64,000 nucleotides of DNA from assembly GCF_910592395.1 (NCBI RefSeq), contig NC_088314.1:12216001-12280000 (forward strand), read 5' to 3'. The position numbers and the translations under genes are program-made. The DNA is from Lineus longissimus (lineage: Eukaryota; Nemertea; Pilidiophora; Heteronemertea; Lineidae). The notes beneath the pieces were generated by a model. That model did not search any database, was not told where the DNA came from, and was given only the letters and a program-made list of their open reading frames with translations. Below, in pieces: positions 49,461-60,563 of the stretch; positions within the stretch are counted from its first letter, which is position 1, and every line of letters begins with the position of its first letter.

Positions 49461-49899
49461 CAGCCAAACGAATATTTTTAGAAACTGAATAATCTCACTA
49501 AGATTTTAATTGCTAATCTATTGGCAAAAATAATCTTACTGAGATATATTCTACCAATTATTATCCTAATTGAAAATTACTAAGAAATTTCTTAGCTATT
49601 AATTTCTGATATACAACACTTTTATGTCATAGTTACCTACACGGCCTGGCGAGCACAGTTGCATCCAATCATAGTGTTTTTCTTGGCAAATTGCACATCA
49701 CAGTTGACTGTATCCGTATGGAGTAATTAGCTTGAAGACAAGCTTACTTTTTGACACCAACAACTCAATTCATACCTTGTATTACTTTTTAACAACTAAG
49801 CTAATTACATGTAATTCAATTGCGTGCTAATCTCTTAAATGCTGTACTGATTTACACTCGGAAATCAAAACGATTCTAATGAATTATTATACTCTACAG

Positions 49900-50240
49900 G
49901 TACGCAGCAAGAGAGGATGGGAGCAATACTGCCGTCATAAAAAAAATGCTGTTACACAGAGCTATAGTTAATGGTGCTCAGTTATAACCTTCACTTGACT
50001 TGTATTTTAATGAATAACTTACAACTAGAATACAGGGATTAGTTCACTTTTATATAAAGTTTTCCATGAAGTTCACTTAATGCAGCTCCACCAGTTTGCT
50101 TTAAGACGGTATGATACTGTATATGTTAATTGTTGACAACATTTCATGAGGCAGGTGTACTGTCCCTTTAATGACAAACAAGTTCCAATCCCTCTCAGAT
50201 GAGCACTCTTAGAGGAAACTACTTAATTAGAATATGTATG
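49900..50240. repeat. flank duplication, left copy
   Basis: Blocks such as ctgttacacagag, aagacggtat(g/a)atact and tgtccctttaatgacaaac recur in the same order at 56,660-57,010. The two copies lie on either side of the DIRS element and are clearly diverged, so the duplication is older than the insertion. Confidence 0.65.
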
Positions 50241-50617
50241 TATGAGCTTGCCAACTGTTCAATACAGATAATTAACGCTGTGCAGCAATAAGCGCAACCA
50301 GTCAATATGGCAGGGTTGTGTATAAAGCCTAGGTTATACATGTCTTGTGTATGCCTTTATAGTACATTCATTTTGATGAGCAAGTGGCCCTATAACTGGT
50401 ATGACAAGAAAATTTGGTGGAAACTGCTTAACATGCAGTTTCCATGCAGTTTTCATGCGGCCATTCCTTTGTGTCCAGTACCCTATGTCTGCCATGTGAG
50501 CCATGTGAAGAGGTCTAAAATGTCCTCGGATAAAATGTCTGGTATTCTTTAATATCTGAGCTTATGACGTTCATGGAATCTATAGAACCACATACCATAA
50601 TCCATTAGAGAATAGAA

Positions 50618-50816
50618 TTTCCATTTCCTGTGGAAATGTCATTTTATTAGTTCATACCTACCCAGGTCAGACTTTTGCATGTGTACTCCATTCGGACACA
50701 CCCGAGGAAGAAATAATCTATTTATAATAGAAATCTCTTAGCTAGTTCGCTTAGCTACACCTAGGCGGCGCCCCTATACAGCCTCTGCCTCGTGTGAGCC
50801 GCCATAATCAGTACTT
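50618..50816. repeat. DIRS inverted terminal repeat, left (3' end)
   Basis: From 50,640 on, it matches the complement of 56,363-56,539 almost perfectly over about 175 bp, including tacccaggtcagacttttgc and cgaggaagaaataatct. The outermost 22 bases (tttccatttcctgtggaaat) are unique to this end and are copied in the internal complementary region. Confidence 0.9.
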
Positions 50817-50871
50817 ATTACTCGAGCACACCGAGTAAGTCCCGTTGCTGTGGGGACAGGCAGGGCGGGTA

Positions 50872-50966
50872 GTCTGACCTGGGTAGGTATGAACTAATAA
50901 AATGACATTTCCACAGGAAATGGAAATTTTATGTCGTTCATACTCTACCCAGGTCAGACTTTTGCA
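50872..50966. other. DIRS internal complementary region
   Basis: The first half (gtctgacctgggtaggtatg to tccacaggaaatgg) is the exact complement of the left terminus; the second half (ttttatgtcgttcatactct) is the complement of the right terminus. The two meet at about 50,926/50,927, so the region spells both element ends joined head to tail. In DIRS-1 this region is thought to template the junction of the circular intermediate. Its agreement with both ends fixes the element limits at 50,618 and 56,539. Confidence 0.9.
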
Positions 50967-51435
50967 TCGAATACCAACAACCAAAGGAAGGAGGGTAAAC
51001 GGTGACTTACCATGTAGTGAAGTGAACTGTCTCCAAGCTGCGCAGCAGAACCCAACGGGTGAGACCAGGGGACCCAGAGAAAGAATGCTTGGGGAAAACC
51101 CGGGCTAGAGGTCAACAGGCCCTTTGACAACAAAGGGAAGCAATACTGGGAAAACCCATCCCCTCCTAGACGGGGACAAAACCACCTCAACACGGTATAA
51201 GCTCAGCACAAGCAGGAGAGCACGCCCCAGAATAACATGGAGCCGCCTCACTGACTAACTCTCAAAAGTCCTAGGCGGCTGAACCCTAGGACAGCTGGAC
51301 GGGGCGAACGCGCGGGCCCGAAGACCCGGCGACAGTCTATAGAACAACCCCCCCCCCCCCCCCCGCTTAAAAAGGAGGGAGGACAAGACAGCCAGCAGGA
51401 GAGAAAATCGACGAGTGGTCTAGGCAGGGAAACAC

Positions 51436-52584
51436 CTAGACCACGTGCTGAGCAGCGACAACTGGACCAAGAGACAGCATACCGTCTGTTAACCTGGAAC
51501 AATCGCGCATATAATACTGGGAGAATGTAGAGTGAGAACTCCACGTAGCCGCATCTAAAACCTCGTTCAGCGCCACTCCCTTATACTCGGCCCACGAAGT
51601 AGAAATGGCCCGAATCTCGTGGGCCGTAATGGCGCCTAGGCGACGAAGCTCTGGAGAACCGAGTGTCATAGAAGAAGCCATCCGGATGGTGGCCACTAAC
51701 CATCTGGCGACCGTGGCTGCAGCTATCTCCCTAGTAAACCCCTCTCTATAAGACAAAAAGAGGCGCTTCCTGCCTAGGCGAACAGCAGGCTCCTTAGTCT
51801 TATTAGAATAGAACTTCAATGCCCGAACAGGACAGAGAGTTCTGTCCGGGAGGTCTCTAGAGACCGTAGCGGATAACGAGGGGATAAAAACCGGGCGCCT
51901 GGAGGTGTGCGGTGCCTGGTTTTTTGCCAGAAAGCCTGGGACAAATTCTAGGACTGCGCCCCTCTCAGTGAAAGCCAATTTATCAAAGGCTAAAGCATGG
52001 AGCTCAGTCCGCCGCTGTGCCGTGGGTTCAAATGGAAATTTCATGAGAGCCCTTAAGACCACCGAGAGGTCCCACTCGGGAGAGAGCTGAATGGAGCGAG
52101 GACGCTCCAAAGACATATTGCGAAGCAACGATGAAACAGCGTCATCCCAAGACGGTTGCCACGATTCAGTCAGCTTTAAGGTGACCGAAACGGCGGAGCG
52201 ATAACCTTTCACTCCCTGAATCAAAAACTTCCGGACCGAGAATAGAAAATTCAAAAAGTCGAGGAAGTTGGGAAGAGAGGGAGCGACCGGAGAAACTCCG
52301 TGCTCCCGACACCAGTCTCGAAAGAAAGCCCACTTGCTATCGTATGAATCAAGGGTAGACTGTCTCTGAGGTTGGGCGACTTTACGGATAACGTCTTCCG
52401 AAAAGCCTCTCTCTCGGAGGAAATACCCGACAGCCTCCAGGCGTGAAGCCTGTAAAAAGAAGGGTCTTGATGATAGACCCGACCGATCGGGTGATAAAGC
52501 AGACGGTCCCACGCCGGCAGGCGGCGGGGGTGATCCGTCAGCAGCTCCAGCAGAACCGGGAACCAGGCCTGGTTCGGCCAGCAC
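51436..52584 (-). CDS. DIRS tyrosine recombinase
   Basis: An open frame of 382 codons. The recombinase inserts the circular DNA copy into the genome in the nucleus. An N-terminal arm-binding region (STLDSYDSKWAFFRDWCREH, residues 76-95) is followed by the catalytic domain: the first Arg lies in RRTELHAL (191-198), the box His-x2-Arg in AHEIRA (H322, R325), a Trp/His in WSSHSTF (348-354), and the nucleophile Tyr is 357 or 358 in FSQYYMRD. All catalytic residues are present. The stretch between LRALMKFPFEP and RRTELHAL is shorter than I expect for the family, suggesting a small in-frame deletion. The start overlaps the reverse-transcriptase frame by about 330 bp. The first ATG may not be the real start. 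Confidence 0.88.
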   Translation of the reverse strand: MLAEPGLVPGSAGAADGSPPPPAGVGPSALSPDRSGLSSRPFFLQASRLEAVGYFLRERGFSEDVIRKVAQPQRQSTLDSYDSKWAFFRDWCREHGVSPVAPSLPNFLDFLNFLFSVRKFLIQGVKGYRSAVSVTLKLTESWQPSWDDAVSSLLRNMSLERPRSIQLSPEWDLSVVLRALMKFPFEPTAQRRTELHALAFDKLAFTERGAVLEFVPGFLAKNQAPHTSRRPVFIPSLSATVSRDLPDRTLCPVRALKFYSNKTKEPAVRLGRKRLFLSYREGFTREIAAATVARWLVATIRMASSMTLGSPELRRLGAITAHEIRAISTSWAEYKGVALNEVLDAATWSSHSTFSQYYMRDCSRLTDGMLSLGPVVAAQHVV

Positions 52585-53927
52585 GGTGCTATCAGACTAA
52601 GTCTGACCCGTGAACTAGCCACCTTGTTGAGTACCGGTAGCAACAGAGGGGTTGGCGGGTATGCATAAGCATTGAGGCCGTCCCAGGAGGCCGACAGGTT
52701 GTCCACTCCCAAGGCCTCCCCGTCCGGGAGGGGTGAGTAGTACAGGGGGAACCTCTTGTTCAACCGAGTCGCAAACAAGTCCACGACCGGAGCATCCCAC
52801 AGGGCCCCCAGACGAAAAACCACCTCGCGATGGAGGGTCCACTCTGGTCCGACCTGGAAAGGGCGTCGACCAAGATATTTCTCTTGCCGGGGATGTGACG
52901 GGGGAGGAGCTGGATATCCAAGCGGCGACAAAGCTGCAGGAGCTCCCAAGTGAGACGGCACAATGTGTCGGATCTCGTCCCCCCCTGTCTCCGAATATAA
53001 GCGACCACCGTCGAATTGTCGGAGAAAAGAGAAACCCTGTGACCCCTCAGATGAGACGTGAAGGCCCTCACGGCCAGGATGACAGCCTGCATCTCGAGGA
53101 TATTGATCGAGAGACGCGCATCCTCCTCTGACCACGTGCCCTTGGTGGTCAGATCCCCTTCGTTCAAATGGGCGCCCCAACCATAAAGGGAGGTGTCCGT
53201 GAACAGGGACATCTGGGGCGACAGAGGGCCGAGCTGCACTCCGCGGAGGAGCTCCGTCTCCGAACCACCCTGCCTGTCCGGTTGTGACGAGCAGAAACTT
53301 TGCCTGCTTTCCCAGACGGCGATGAGCCTGGTGCCGTAGCAGCCAGTCGTCGAGATAGCAATGGAGCTTTAAGCCCATGGCGTGAAAAGGCGCGGCAAAC
53401 GCCTTGACGACTGTTGTGAAAATCAGCGGAGCAGAAGCCAGGCCGAAAGGAAGGGCCTGAAACTGATAAACCTTTCCTTCGAAGAAAAAACGAAGGAAGG
53501 GCTGAAACTCTGGATGGACCGGGACGTGTAAATACGCGTCCTGAAGGTCCAGAGAGATAGCCCAATCGTTGGGCTGCACCGCGACCGCTACTGACCTGGT
53601 TGTCTCCATCTTGAAGCTAGGGACCCGGAGGAACCGATTCAAGGTGGACAGGTCGATGACCAGTCTCCACTTCCCCGACTTCTTGGGGACCAAGAAGACG
53701 TGGCTGTAAAAGCCCGGGGAGGAATGGTTGTCCACCAGCCTCACTGCCTGCTTCTTGAGAAGAGACAGGACCTCCGATCGAAGGGCAAGCGCCCTGACGG
53801 GGTCTACTGGCGGGGACACCGGGGTGGGGGTCGACGTCATAGGGGGGGGGGACGGGAAAAGTCCAATCGGACACCGTGTCGGAGCATATCCGGCACGGGG
53901 GAGTCTTTTTGACACCACCGGTCCCAA
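52251..53927 (-). pseudogene. DIRS reverse transcriptase / RNase H region, frameshifted
   Basis: The polymerase part lies in one frame: PKKSGKWRLVIDLSTLNRFL (residues 81-100), the first Asp in SLDLQDAY (125-132), LPFGLASAP (159-167) and the YLDD active site (191-194). The frame is then lost near 53,270. RNase H lies in another frame (52,855-53,239) with D15, E49, D74 and D125 of that frame forming the catalytic set, the last in the VDALSRS motif. After about 52,850 the original frame resumes with DLFATRLNKRFP and LIAPCWPNQAWF, a segment typical of DIRS proteins. Polymerase and RNase H are closer together than usual, so a deletion as well as frameshifts is likely. Confidence 0.85.
52760..53239 (-). 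pseudogene. DIRS RNase H domain in shifted frame
   Basis: This frame carries LFTDTSLYGWGAHL (catalytic Asp), INILEMQAV (Glu), LFSDNSTVVAYI (Asp) and HIPGKRNILVDALSR (last Asp). RNase H removes the RNA strand during reverse transcription. The frame runs about 25 codons beyond the domain in unrelated sequence, which marks the second frameshift. Confidence 0.85.
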
Positions 53928-54011
53928 AAGTCTGCGAAGTGTCGCAGTCTGCCACCCAGGACGCCAACTGTGGGGGCGCCACCTGGAGGCGCAGGAGGAA
54001 GGACTAAAGAG

Positions 54012-56074
54012 TCACTTGCGCTTGCCCCCGCGACCCTTCTCTTGGAAGGGACGCTTGGGCTGCCCGCCGCCCCCGCCCCTGCCTGAGGAGCGGTGGCGCT
54101 TATTGGAGCGGCGAGAGGGAGCCGCAGCTTCTGCCTGCCCTTGGGGACGAAAGGAGGAGGAGCCACGCGAGGACGAGGGCCCACGAGGAGCCGACGAACC
54201 TCGGGGGCGTCGAGACCCCACCTATTGTCCCCTGCCCGCGGCCTGTGAATAGGAACGCGGACGGGGGGGCGGCCTGGGGAGTCGAGACTGACTCCATCAG
54301 GCGATCAGACTGTGCCTGAGCACCCATGGTGTCAGGCAGGGAGTCATGAAACAAGAAAGGGCCGCTCAATGGAGCGGTCCTTAATGCCCCCCGCAGAAAC
54401 TGTGACCTGACCGTTCTCAACCCCCCGATGAGCAGGTCACAGCGTTTTAGCACGCCGTTAGCCGCCTGCTTAGCAGCCAGATCACTGGCATGCTGCAGGG
54501 ACTGCTGGAGGGACATCGCGAGAATACGCTGTTCCTCCGAGGCATCCGCGGCTAGAGACCTGGTAAGGGCACACAGAGTCAGGTCGGCGTAGGATAACAC
54601 CGCCTGGGTCTCCTTAGCCAGGGCCTCGTCATTCTTCGCATCCTTTAAGGCCAAAGAAGAGAGGAGTTTAGGGGGTACCAAACCCGAAAGTTGGATGTCG
54701 TCCTTGAGGGGCGACAGTGAAACCGGGTCGGTTCCCGACGGTGAGACCCGATAATAATCGGATCTATAGGACAGGCTTGGAGGGGAAGCGGTCGTGAATC
54801 GCTTCCCAGCCTGAGTCCAGGCACCAGGTGCTGTATCCCTGAGAGCCGTATCCAACCATGTGGAGGCTCTAATCAGGGCCGGAGATGCGGGCAATTCCTG
54901 GAAAGCCCGGTCAGGGACCGCATCTGACTCCTGCTCGGAGGCGTCGCCGAACAAGTCAAACGGCACCTTACCGAGGGCGGGGTTGACCGTCGGGAGAGGA
55001 CATGTGTCTTGCGGCACAAATTGCCGAACAAGAGCGCGCAAGTCGCGCATACCCGCAACAATGGCGAAGTCCTCACCCCCAGAGGGGGGGGGGGTCAGCC
55101 TGAGAGGCCGAAAAAGACTGTGAGTCGCTAAACTCACAGTCCATTGGCTGATGACTCAAATCAAAAGCCACTGGCCTCTCGGCCGGGCGAGCCGAGGACC
55201 TGTCATGGAGGTTGGAAGCCTCCATGCGGTCCGTCAGGCTCCTAAGCAACTGCCGTTGATCCTCCGTGAGAGAGGAAGCAAGAGGCAGAGGCTCAGAGCT
55301 CAAATCGGACTCCCGTGGGGCAGACACGGGAGGGGGGGGAGGGGGGCATGCCTGACCGGCAGCCACACCCGTCAACCCCAACATACCCGACAGAGCAGGG
55401 TGGGGTCGGACCGGGGAAATAGTCGGTCTGACGGCACCCATAACGGGGGGGGGGGGGGGGGGGGGCACCAAGGCCCCTCGCCCGTGAATAGTGGTCGATC
55501 ACCGACCCCCTGCCCACACCGGGCAGGACACCTCCGGGTGCGGTGAACGGCGGCAAAGACGGGAAGGTGAAAACCGGTCTTGCCCCGCCAGGGGGCGTCC
55601 GAAGAGACGACTGACTGTCCCCTGGAAAGGGGGCAGGGCTAACCCTGGGGAGTGTCCCTGAATCAGGGTCACCAACACTCAAACCCAAGGCCTCCCCAGG
55701 GGGCACACCCCCAAAAGAGGGGTGCCCGGCCTGGGGGGAGGGGTCGAAACCCCCCCAGAGCCCCGTGGACCTCGCCGCTTAGCGGGGGTCCGTGAGGAGG
55801 GCGAGGGAGAGGGAGTCAAAGACCCCCTTCCCTTTGAGGGCCGTGCTCCTCTCCTCACCTTCTTCATCTTCTTGCCGGCGGTGCCGGGAGAAGAGGAAGG
55901 CATCCCGGGGGCGGAACTACCCGCACCCCGACACGGGGAAGAACCGGGCCGGGGACTATGAATCCCCGATACACCCGTAAACGGACCTCGGAAACCCGCC
56001 CTGAAGGGCAGGAGGTCCAAAACAAAGGGTGGAACACCCAAAGAAGAAAGAAAGGACGGCAATAACGATGTCAT
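54012..56074 (-). pseudogene. DIRS gag-like region in several frames
   Basis: The reading starts near MTSLLPSFLSSLGVPPFVLD (56,074), includes a basic patch GKKMKKVRRG, then continues in other frames through 55,073-55,471 (LTEDQRQLLRSLTDRMEASN) and 54,100-55,137 (LKDAKNDEALAKETQAVLSY, a helical region). It ends in an Arg/Gly/Ser-rich tail (54,012-54,221) that probably binds nucleic acid. Frame changes fall at G or C homopolymers, at 55,084-55,094 (G11) and 55,445-55,465 (G21). The gag assignment rests on position and composition; gag sequences of DIRS elements are poorly conserved. Confidence 0.65.
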
Positions 56075-56362
56075 TACGCCAAAATTTCTAACAGAAAAAC
56101 CACAAAAGTATAAAAACGAACGGCCACGTGACCAACAGCCCGGGAAAACGGAGAAAAAATTTCTTGGGTGACGGCAGAAAAAGCACGCTCCAAAAGCAGA
56201 AATCGAGGGAGGATGGTAAAAGAACGATCTCACCCGTCTCCTAGAGATAATAAGCTTCCCGAAGGTGTCCCGGGGTGTCCTTCTCGAACGTAGGATCGAC
56301 CAAAATTTGGCGAAAACAACGTAGAAAAACTCGGAACAGTGTGCAACAATGTGCCGAGGAAA

Positions 56363-56539
56363 AAGTACTGATTATGGCGGCTCACATGAGGCAGAGGCTG
56401 TATAGGGGCGCCGCCTAGGTGTAGCTAAGCGAACTAGCTAAGAGATTTCTATTATAAATAGATTATTTCTTCCTCGGGTGTGTCCGAATGGAGTACACAT
56501 GCAAAAGTCTGACCTGGGTAGAGTATGAACGACATAAAA
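56363..56539. repeat. DIRS inverted terminal repeat, right (5' end)
   Basis: Complement of 50,640-50,816. It ends gaacgacataaaa at 56,539, and this terminus is also spelled in the internal complementary region. Confidence 0.9.
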
Positions 56540-56659
56540 CAGGGCCGGACACATTTTCCAAGGGGTCATTATTTACCTCTGCAATGGATTCTGTTAGTTT
56601 GCGTTAGATTCTAATCAAAATAATTCATTGTCTCCCAGCTTTAGTTTATAATGCATCTT

Positions 56660-57010
56660 GTGGTTTGTGTCGGGACAGAGATATTATGACATGCCAGGGA
56701 GTAGCACATTGCTGTGTTACACAGAGGAACATAACATGGTGTTCAGTCATGGTTATAAGTAAAGAGTATTTTGAAGACCAAGTCACAACCAGAATGCAGG
56801 GAAAAGTGCCCTTAAATAATTTCTTTATGGCGCTCACCGAAATAATGCGGCACTGGACAAGTGTGCATTTGAAGACGGTATAATACTATATATGCTAATT
56901 GTTTACAGCACTTCATTATGGAAGCATTCTGTCCCTTTAATGACAAACCAATTCCTTTCCCCGGCAGACTAGCATTCTAAGATGAGACCTCTTAATTCAT
57001 AATTGTTTTG
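56660..57010. repeat. flank duplication, right copy
   Basis: Diverged second copy of 49,900-50,240 in the same orientation (gctgtgttacacagagg, aagacggtataatact, tgtccctttaatgacaaac). Confidence 0.65.
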
Positions 57011-57104
57011 ACCAGAACACAGGCATATATATTAAGCATAGTATATATACTGGTAATTAATCTCTACCAGGGGTGACACAGACTGCATTGTTATAGATAT
57101 AGAT

Positions 57105-57250
57105 AAAAGTAGTTTTTCACATGAAGCACCCCCTTGAGCCGAGCATAGTTCGAAAATCGTCAAAACTACCAAAAGGCACAATGGCATCATAAGACCTCCA
57201 CACCACCCACAGATGAAAAGCCTAGCATTTATGGTTACGGAGATAGGCTT
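57105..57250 (+). repeat. fragment of the 301-bp F3-type unit
   Basis: The phrases aaagtagtttttcacatgaa, caaaaggcacaatgg and catttatggttacgga match the units at 48,265-48,760. Confidence 0.7.
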
Positions 57251-58672
57251 CAATGAAACGGCCAGGGGCCGTTGTGCTCACTGTATAGATATTTGGTGCT
57301 TTGCAATTCTTCCTGGTTAAGAAACATTGTACATGTATAGTATATAGATCAAACCAAAGTCGGTATGACATGTGATGTATGGTTGCTTGGAGTTAGTACC
57401 ATAAGAATATCATCAAAAACAAGTCACTAATAAACGAGATATTGCACTTTTTACCTATTTAATTTTGGCCTCCTGGTGGCCAAGTTGAGTACCAGATCAG
57501 ATCAAAATTCGGTGTCCGAGGTAACATGATGTAGGGAGTCATGTGTATCAAATTTCAAGTTCATAGCTTTAGTGGTTAAGAAACGTGCCATAGTTACACT
57601 CAGACGACCAATTTAAGCCATTTGACCTCTGTGACCTTGAAAAGCAGGTCAAATAAAAAGCTCATATGATATGAGTTGTATTCTTGCTAGGAGAACCTAC
57701 CATTGAAATTTTTTGAAAACGAATCACTAATAAGCGAGATATCACACTTTCTAGGTTTTCAGTTTTGGCCCCCTGGTGGCCTTGTCGCGGATCAGACAGA
57801 CTGAAATTCAGGGTCAGAGGTCACCTGACCTTGTGGGTCCTTTGTACAAAGTTTCAAGTTAATGGTGCTATTGGTTAAGAAACGTGCCACTGTTTTTGAA
57901 ATGGGATACAGATCACGACAACGGACAACATGTTGTATAGACTCCCCTACGATGAGCCGAAACGTGCCATAGTTACACACAAATAGCCAATTCACACCAT
58001 TTGACCTTCGTGACCTTGAAAATAAGGTCAAATCAAAAACCTGTACGATATGTGATGTATCCTTCCTTTGAATACCTACCTTGAAAATAAAACTGAAAAC
58101 AAGTCACTATTAAGCGAAATATTGCACTTTTTAGTTTTTTTAGTTTTGGCCCACTGGTGGCCAAGTGGAGAATCAGATCAGACTGAAAGTCGGTGTCAGA
58201 GGTTATATGATGTAGGGAGTCATGTGCCCCAAATTTCAAGTTCATAGCTTTATTGGTTAAGAAACGTGCCACAGTTACACTCAAACGGGAAATTTATGCC
58301 ATTTGACCTCTGTAACCTTGAAAAGTAGGTCAAATCAAAGACACGTATTATATGTCATATATCCTTTATAGGAGTACCTACCAGAAGAATTTCATCAAAA
58401 ACAAATCTATAACAAGTGAGATATCACACTTTTTATATTTTTCAGTTTTGGCCCCCTAGTGGCCAAGTCAAGAATTAGACAGGACCGAAATTTAGTGTCA
58501 AAGATCAACTGACCTAGGGGGTCTAGGGGGTCATGCATACAAAGTTTTGAGTCCATAGCCCTAGCGGTTAAGAAACGTGCCACTGTTTTTGAAATAGGAT
58601 ACGACGGACGAGAGACGATGGACGACGGACACTGCGCTGTTGTATAGACTCCCCGCTGAGCCAAAAACCAAT
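57251..58672 (+). mobile_element. F1 elements, one or two copies in tandem
   Basis: An F1 5' end (ggccaggggccgttgtgctc) at about 57,255 is followed by core units with ggcc(t/c)cctggtggcc at about 57,467, 57,766, 58,147 and 58,449. 3'-type ends occur twice, near 57,935-57,958 and 58,645-58,668. The second may be the tail of a separate copy lacking its 5' end. Confidence 0.7.
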
Positions 58673-60331
58673 TACGGTCATTTGATGCTATTTGACCCTT
58701 GACCTTGAAAAGTAGGTCAAATCAAAAATGAAATGGTCAAAGTACTTAGATATACAGTGGAACCCCGGTAACACGACCACTCATGGGACCGTGGTCGGAG
58801 TGGTCGCGTTACCGGGGTGGTCGTGTTAGCGAGGTTGGGAATCCCCAGACGAAATACATGATTATTTTTCCCGCCAAAATTGCCGCCTGCATTGCGTGTG
58901 TACGCTGTACTACCATAGCAACGCTGCCTGATTGAGATGATGCACGCTCCAAAGTTTTGTTATCATGCCTCGCAAGAACAGTTCGTCGATAAAATTACAT
59001 GTTACATTCTCAGAATGAGTTAGAAAAGGTAATTTTGTAACTCATTTTATCCACAAAGTTTCATTATCTGCCCGACGTGACGCATTTGCGGGCAATTTGG
59101 TGAATCATCCTCCATGTACCCGACTGTTTGTGACGATTGAAGTAAACTTGTCGTATGATTTAAATTGCATAACTTAGCGTTTTATTGCGAATAAAAACAT
59201 ATTTTCTATTGTGTTATGTTTTTATTTGTAATTTAATGAATTAAGTTCTCCATATCATAAAACATTCAAACGTCTCGCAAGCTTGTTATTGTCATAAGTG
59301 TTGTCTTCAAACTACCCGCCGTTTATTATAAGTTCATATGCAAATCACGCAAATCACATGATTTTGCTGCTGCTGAGTGCGCATGTCTGGTACTGAACTG
59401 GCTCAGTAATAAAAACAAACCATGAAAACGTTAGAAAAGGAAAGTTTATTTATTCATTTACACTTATACAATTGATCATACCTGCAAAATCACATTGTAT
59501 TTTTTGTTTTCATATGTATTCCCATGGCCATTGTCCCCGTCTCAACAAAGCTTGGCAGCGAGGTGCTAATTACTATATGCCGCGGTCGCGACCGATTACG
59601 GCAATTAGGCCTGGTGGTCGGGTTAGCGGGGTTGATTTTCAGTTTGGGACCAGCCAAGCCAGTGGTCGCGGTCGGGGTACCGGGGTGGTCGTCTTAGCGG
59701 GGGTCTCTTAATGGTAATTAGAGAGGAAACCACTCGGGACCGGAGAATCGTGGTCGCGTTGGCGGGGTGGTCACGTTACTGAGGTGGTCGCCAACCGGGG
59801 TTCCACTGTACAATCACATGAAATTTGGTTGCAATCCAAATTTGTTTAATTTTTAAGATGGCCGCCTGGCGGTCTATTTTGAAGTCCGAGGGAGACAAAT
59901 TTATTTTGTAGAATAGAGGGTCCCTTGATGTATGTCCTCAAAAGTTTAGAAACGTCTAGCTCAAATAGAAACGAAACGTGCCACCTATCGGTGATTAAGT
60001 GAACTTTGACCTTTGCGACCCTGAAAAGTAGGTCAAATCAAAAATCCGGGTGATATGCCGTTAAACCTTATTGGATACACCTACCATAAAAAATTCGTCA
60101 CTCTACATACAGCCATTAGCTTCAAAAAGGCAAAAAACCAATTTCCAAGATAGCCGCCTGGAGGCCAGAAAGTAGGTCATATCGCGAAAAAGAAAAATAG
60201 GTATGGGCATATTGCCCAAAGCTACCATCACACGAAGTTTTAGCTAGCCCTATTGGTGACGAAACATGCTCCAGTAACGGACGACGACGACGGACGCCGC
60301 GGTATCGTATAAGCTCCCAAGAAGTGAGCTA
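58673..60331 (+). mobile_element. F1-like element split by a pogo-like insertion
   Basis: F1-type sequence (gacccttgaccttgaaaagt) stops at 58,754 and resumes at 59,809 with caatcacatgaaatttgg. It then runs through a further unit (gtgacctttgcgacc-like at about 60,007) to the tail ggacgacgacgacggacgcc and a weak 3' hairpin at about 60,330. Confidence 0.6.
58755..59808. mobile_element. pogo/Tigger-like nonautonomous element, 1,054 bp
   Basis: Ends are cagtggaaccccggtaac and accggggttccactg, with TA on both sides (58,753-58,754 and 59,809-59,810). CAGT...ACCCC ends with a TA target fit the pogo/Tigger branch of Tc1/mariner. Both ends are filled with direct and inverted ggtggtcg(c/t)gttagcggg words. 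A stub MPRKNSSSIKLHVTFSE at about 58,966 could be a transposase start, but it stops at once. No DDE region is present. Confidence 0.8.
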
Positions 60332-60563
60332 ACCAGGATATTATGTGATGAAGTCTTATGAGCAGTGTCCACAGTACAAATAATTTGTTAGTGGCATCCT
60401 TGCAGAGAATTGTGGTTCAACCATGGCAATTATGTGTGCATAACTCGCAGTTACTAATGGTAGACAGAGTGCAAGCTATTGCAGCTGCGCGACAGATCAT
60501 GGATTTCCACCCTTAAGTGATTGAACAAGATTGATGATTTTTTGATCATAATATGACTTCTAC

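Larger units (their letters stand above)
50618..56539 (-). mobile_element. DIRS-like tyrosine-recombinase retrotransposon, 5.9 kb
   Basis: Reading on the minus strand from 56,539, the order is inverted terminal repeat, gag-like region, reverse transcriptase, RNase H, overlapping tyrosine recombinase, internal complementary region, inverted terminal repeat. There are no LTRs and no target duplication, as expected for DIRS, which integrates by recombination of a circular DNA. The interior is GC-rich against AT-rich flanks. Coding frames are broken in several places, so this copy looks inactive, although the termini are nearly identical. Confidence 0.92.

Noticed and set aside
52733-55546. Long plus-strand frames opposite the DIRS element
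   Set aside because: GC-rich antisense shadows of the minus-strand DIRS genes.
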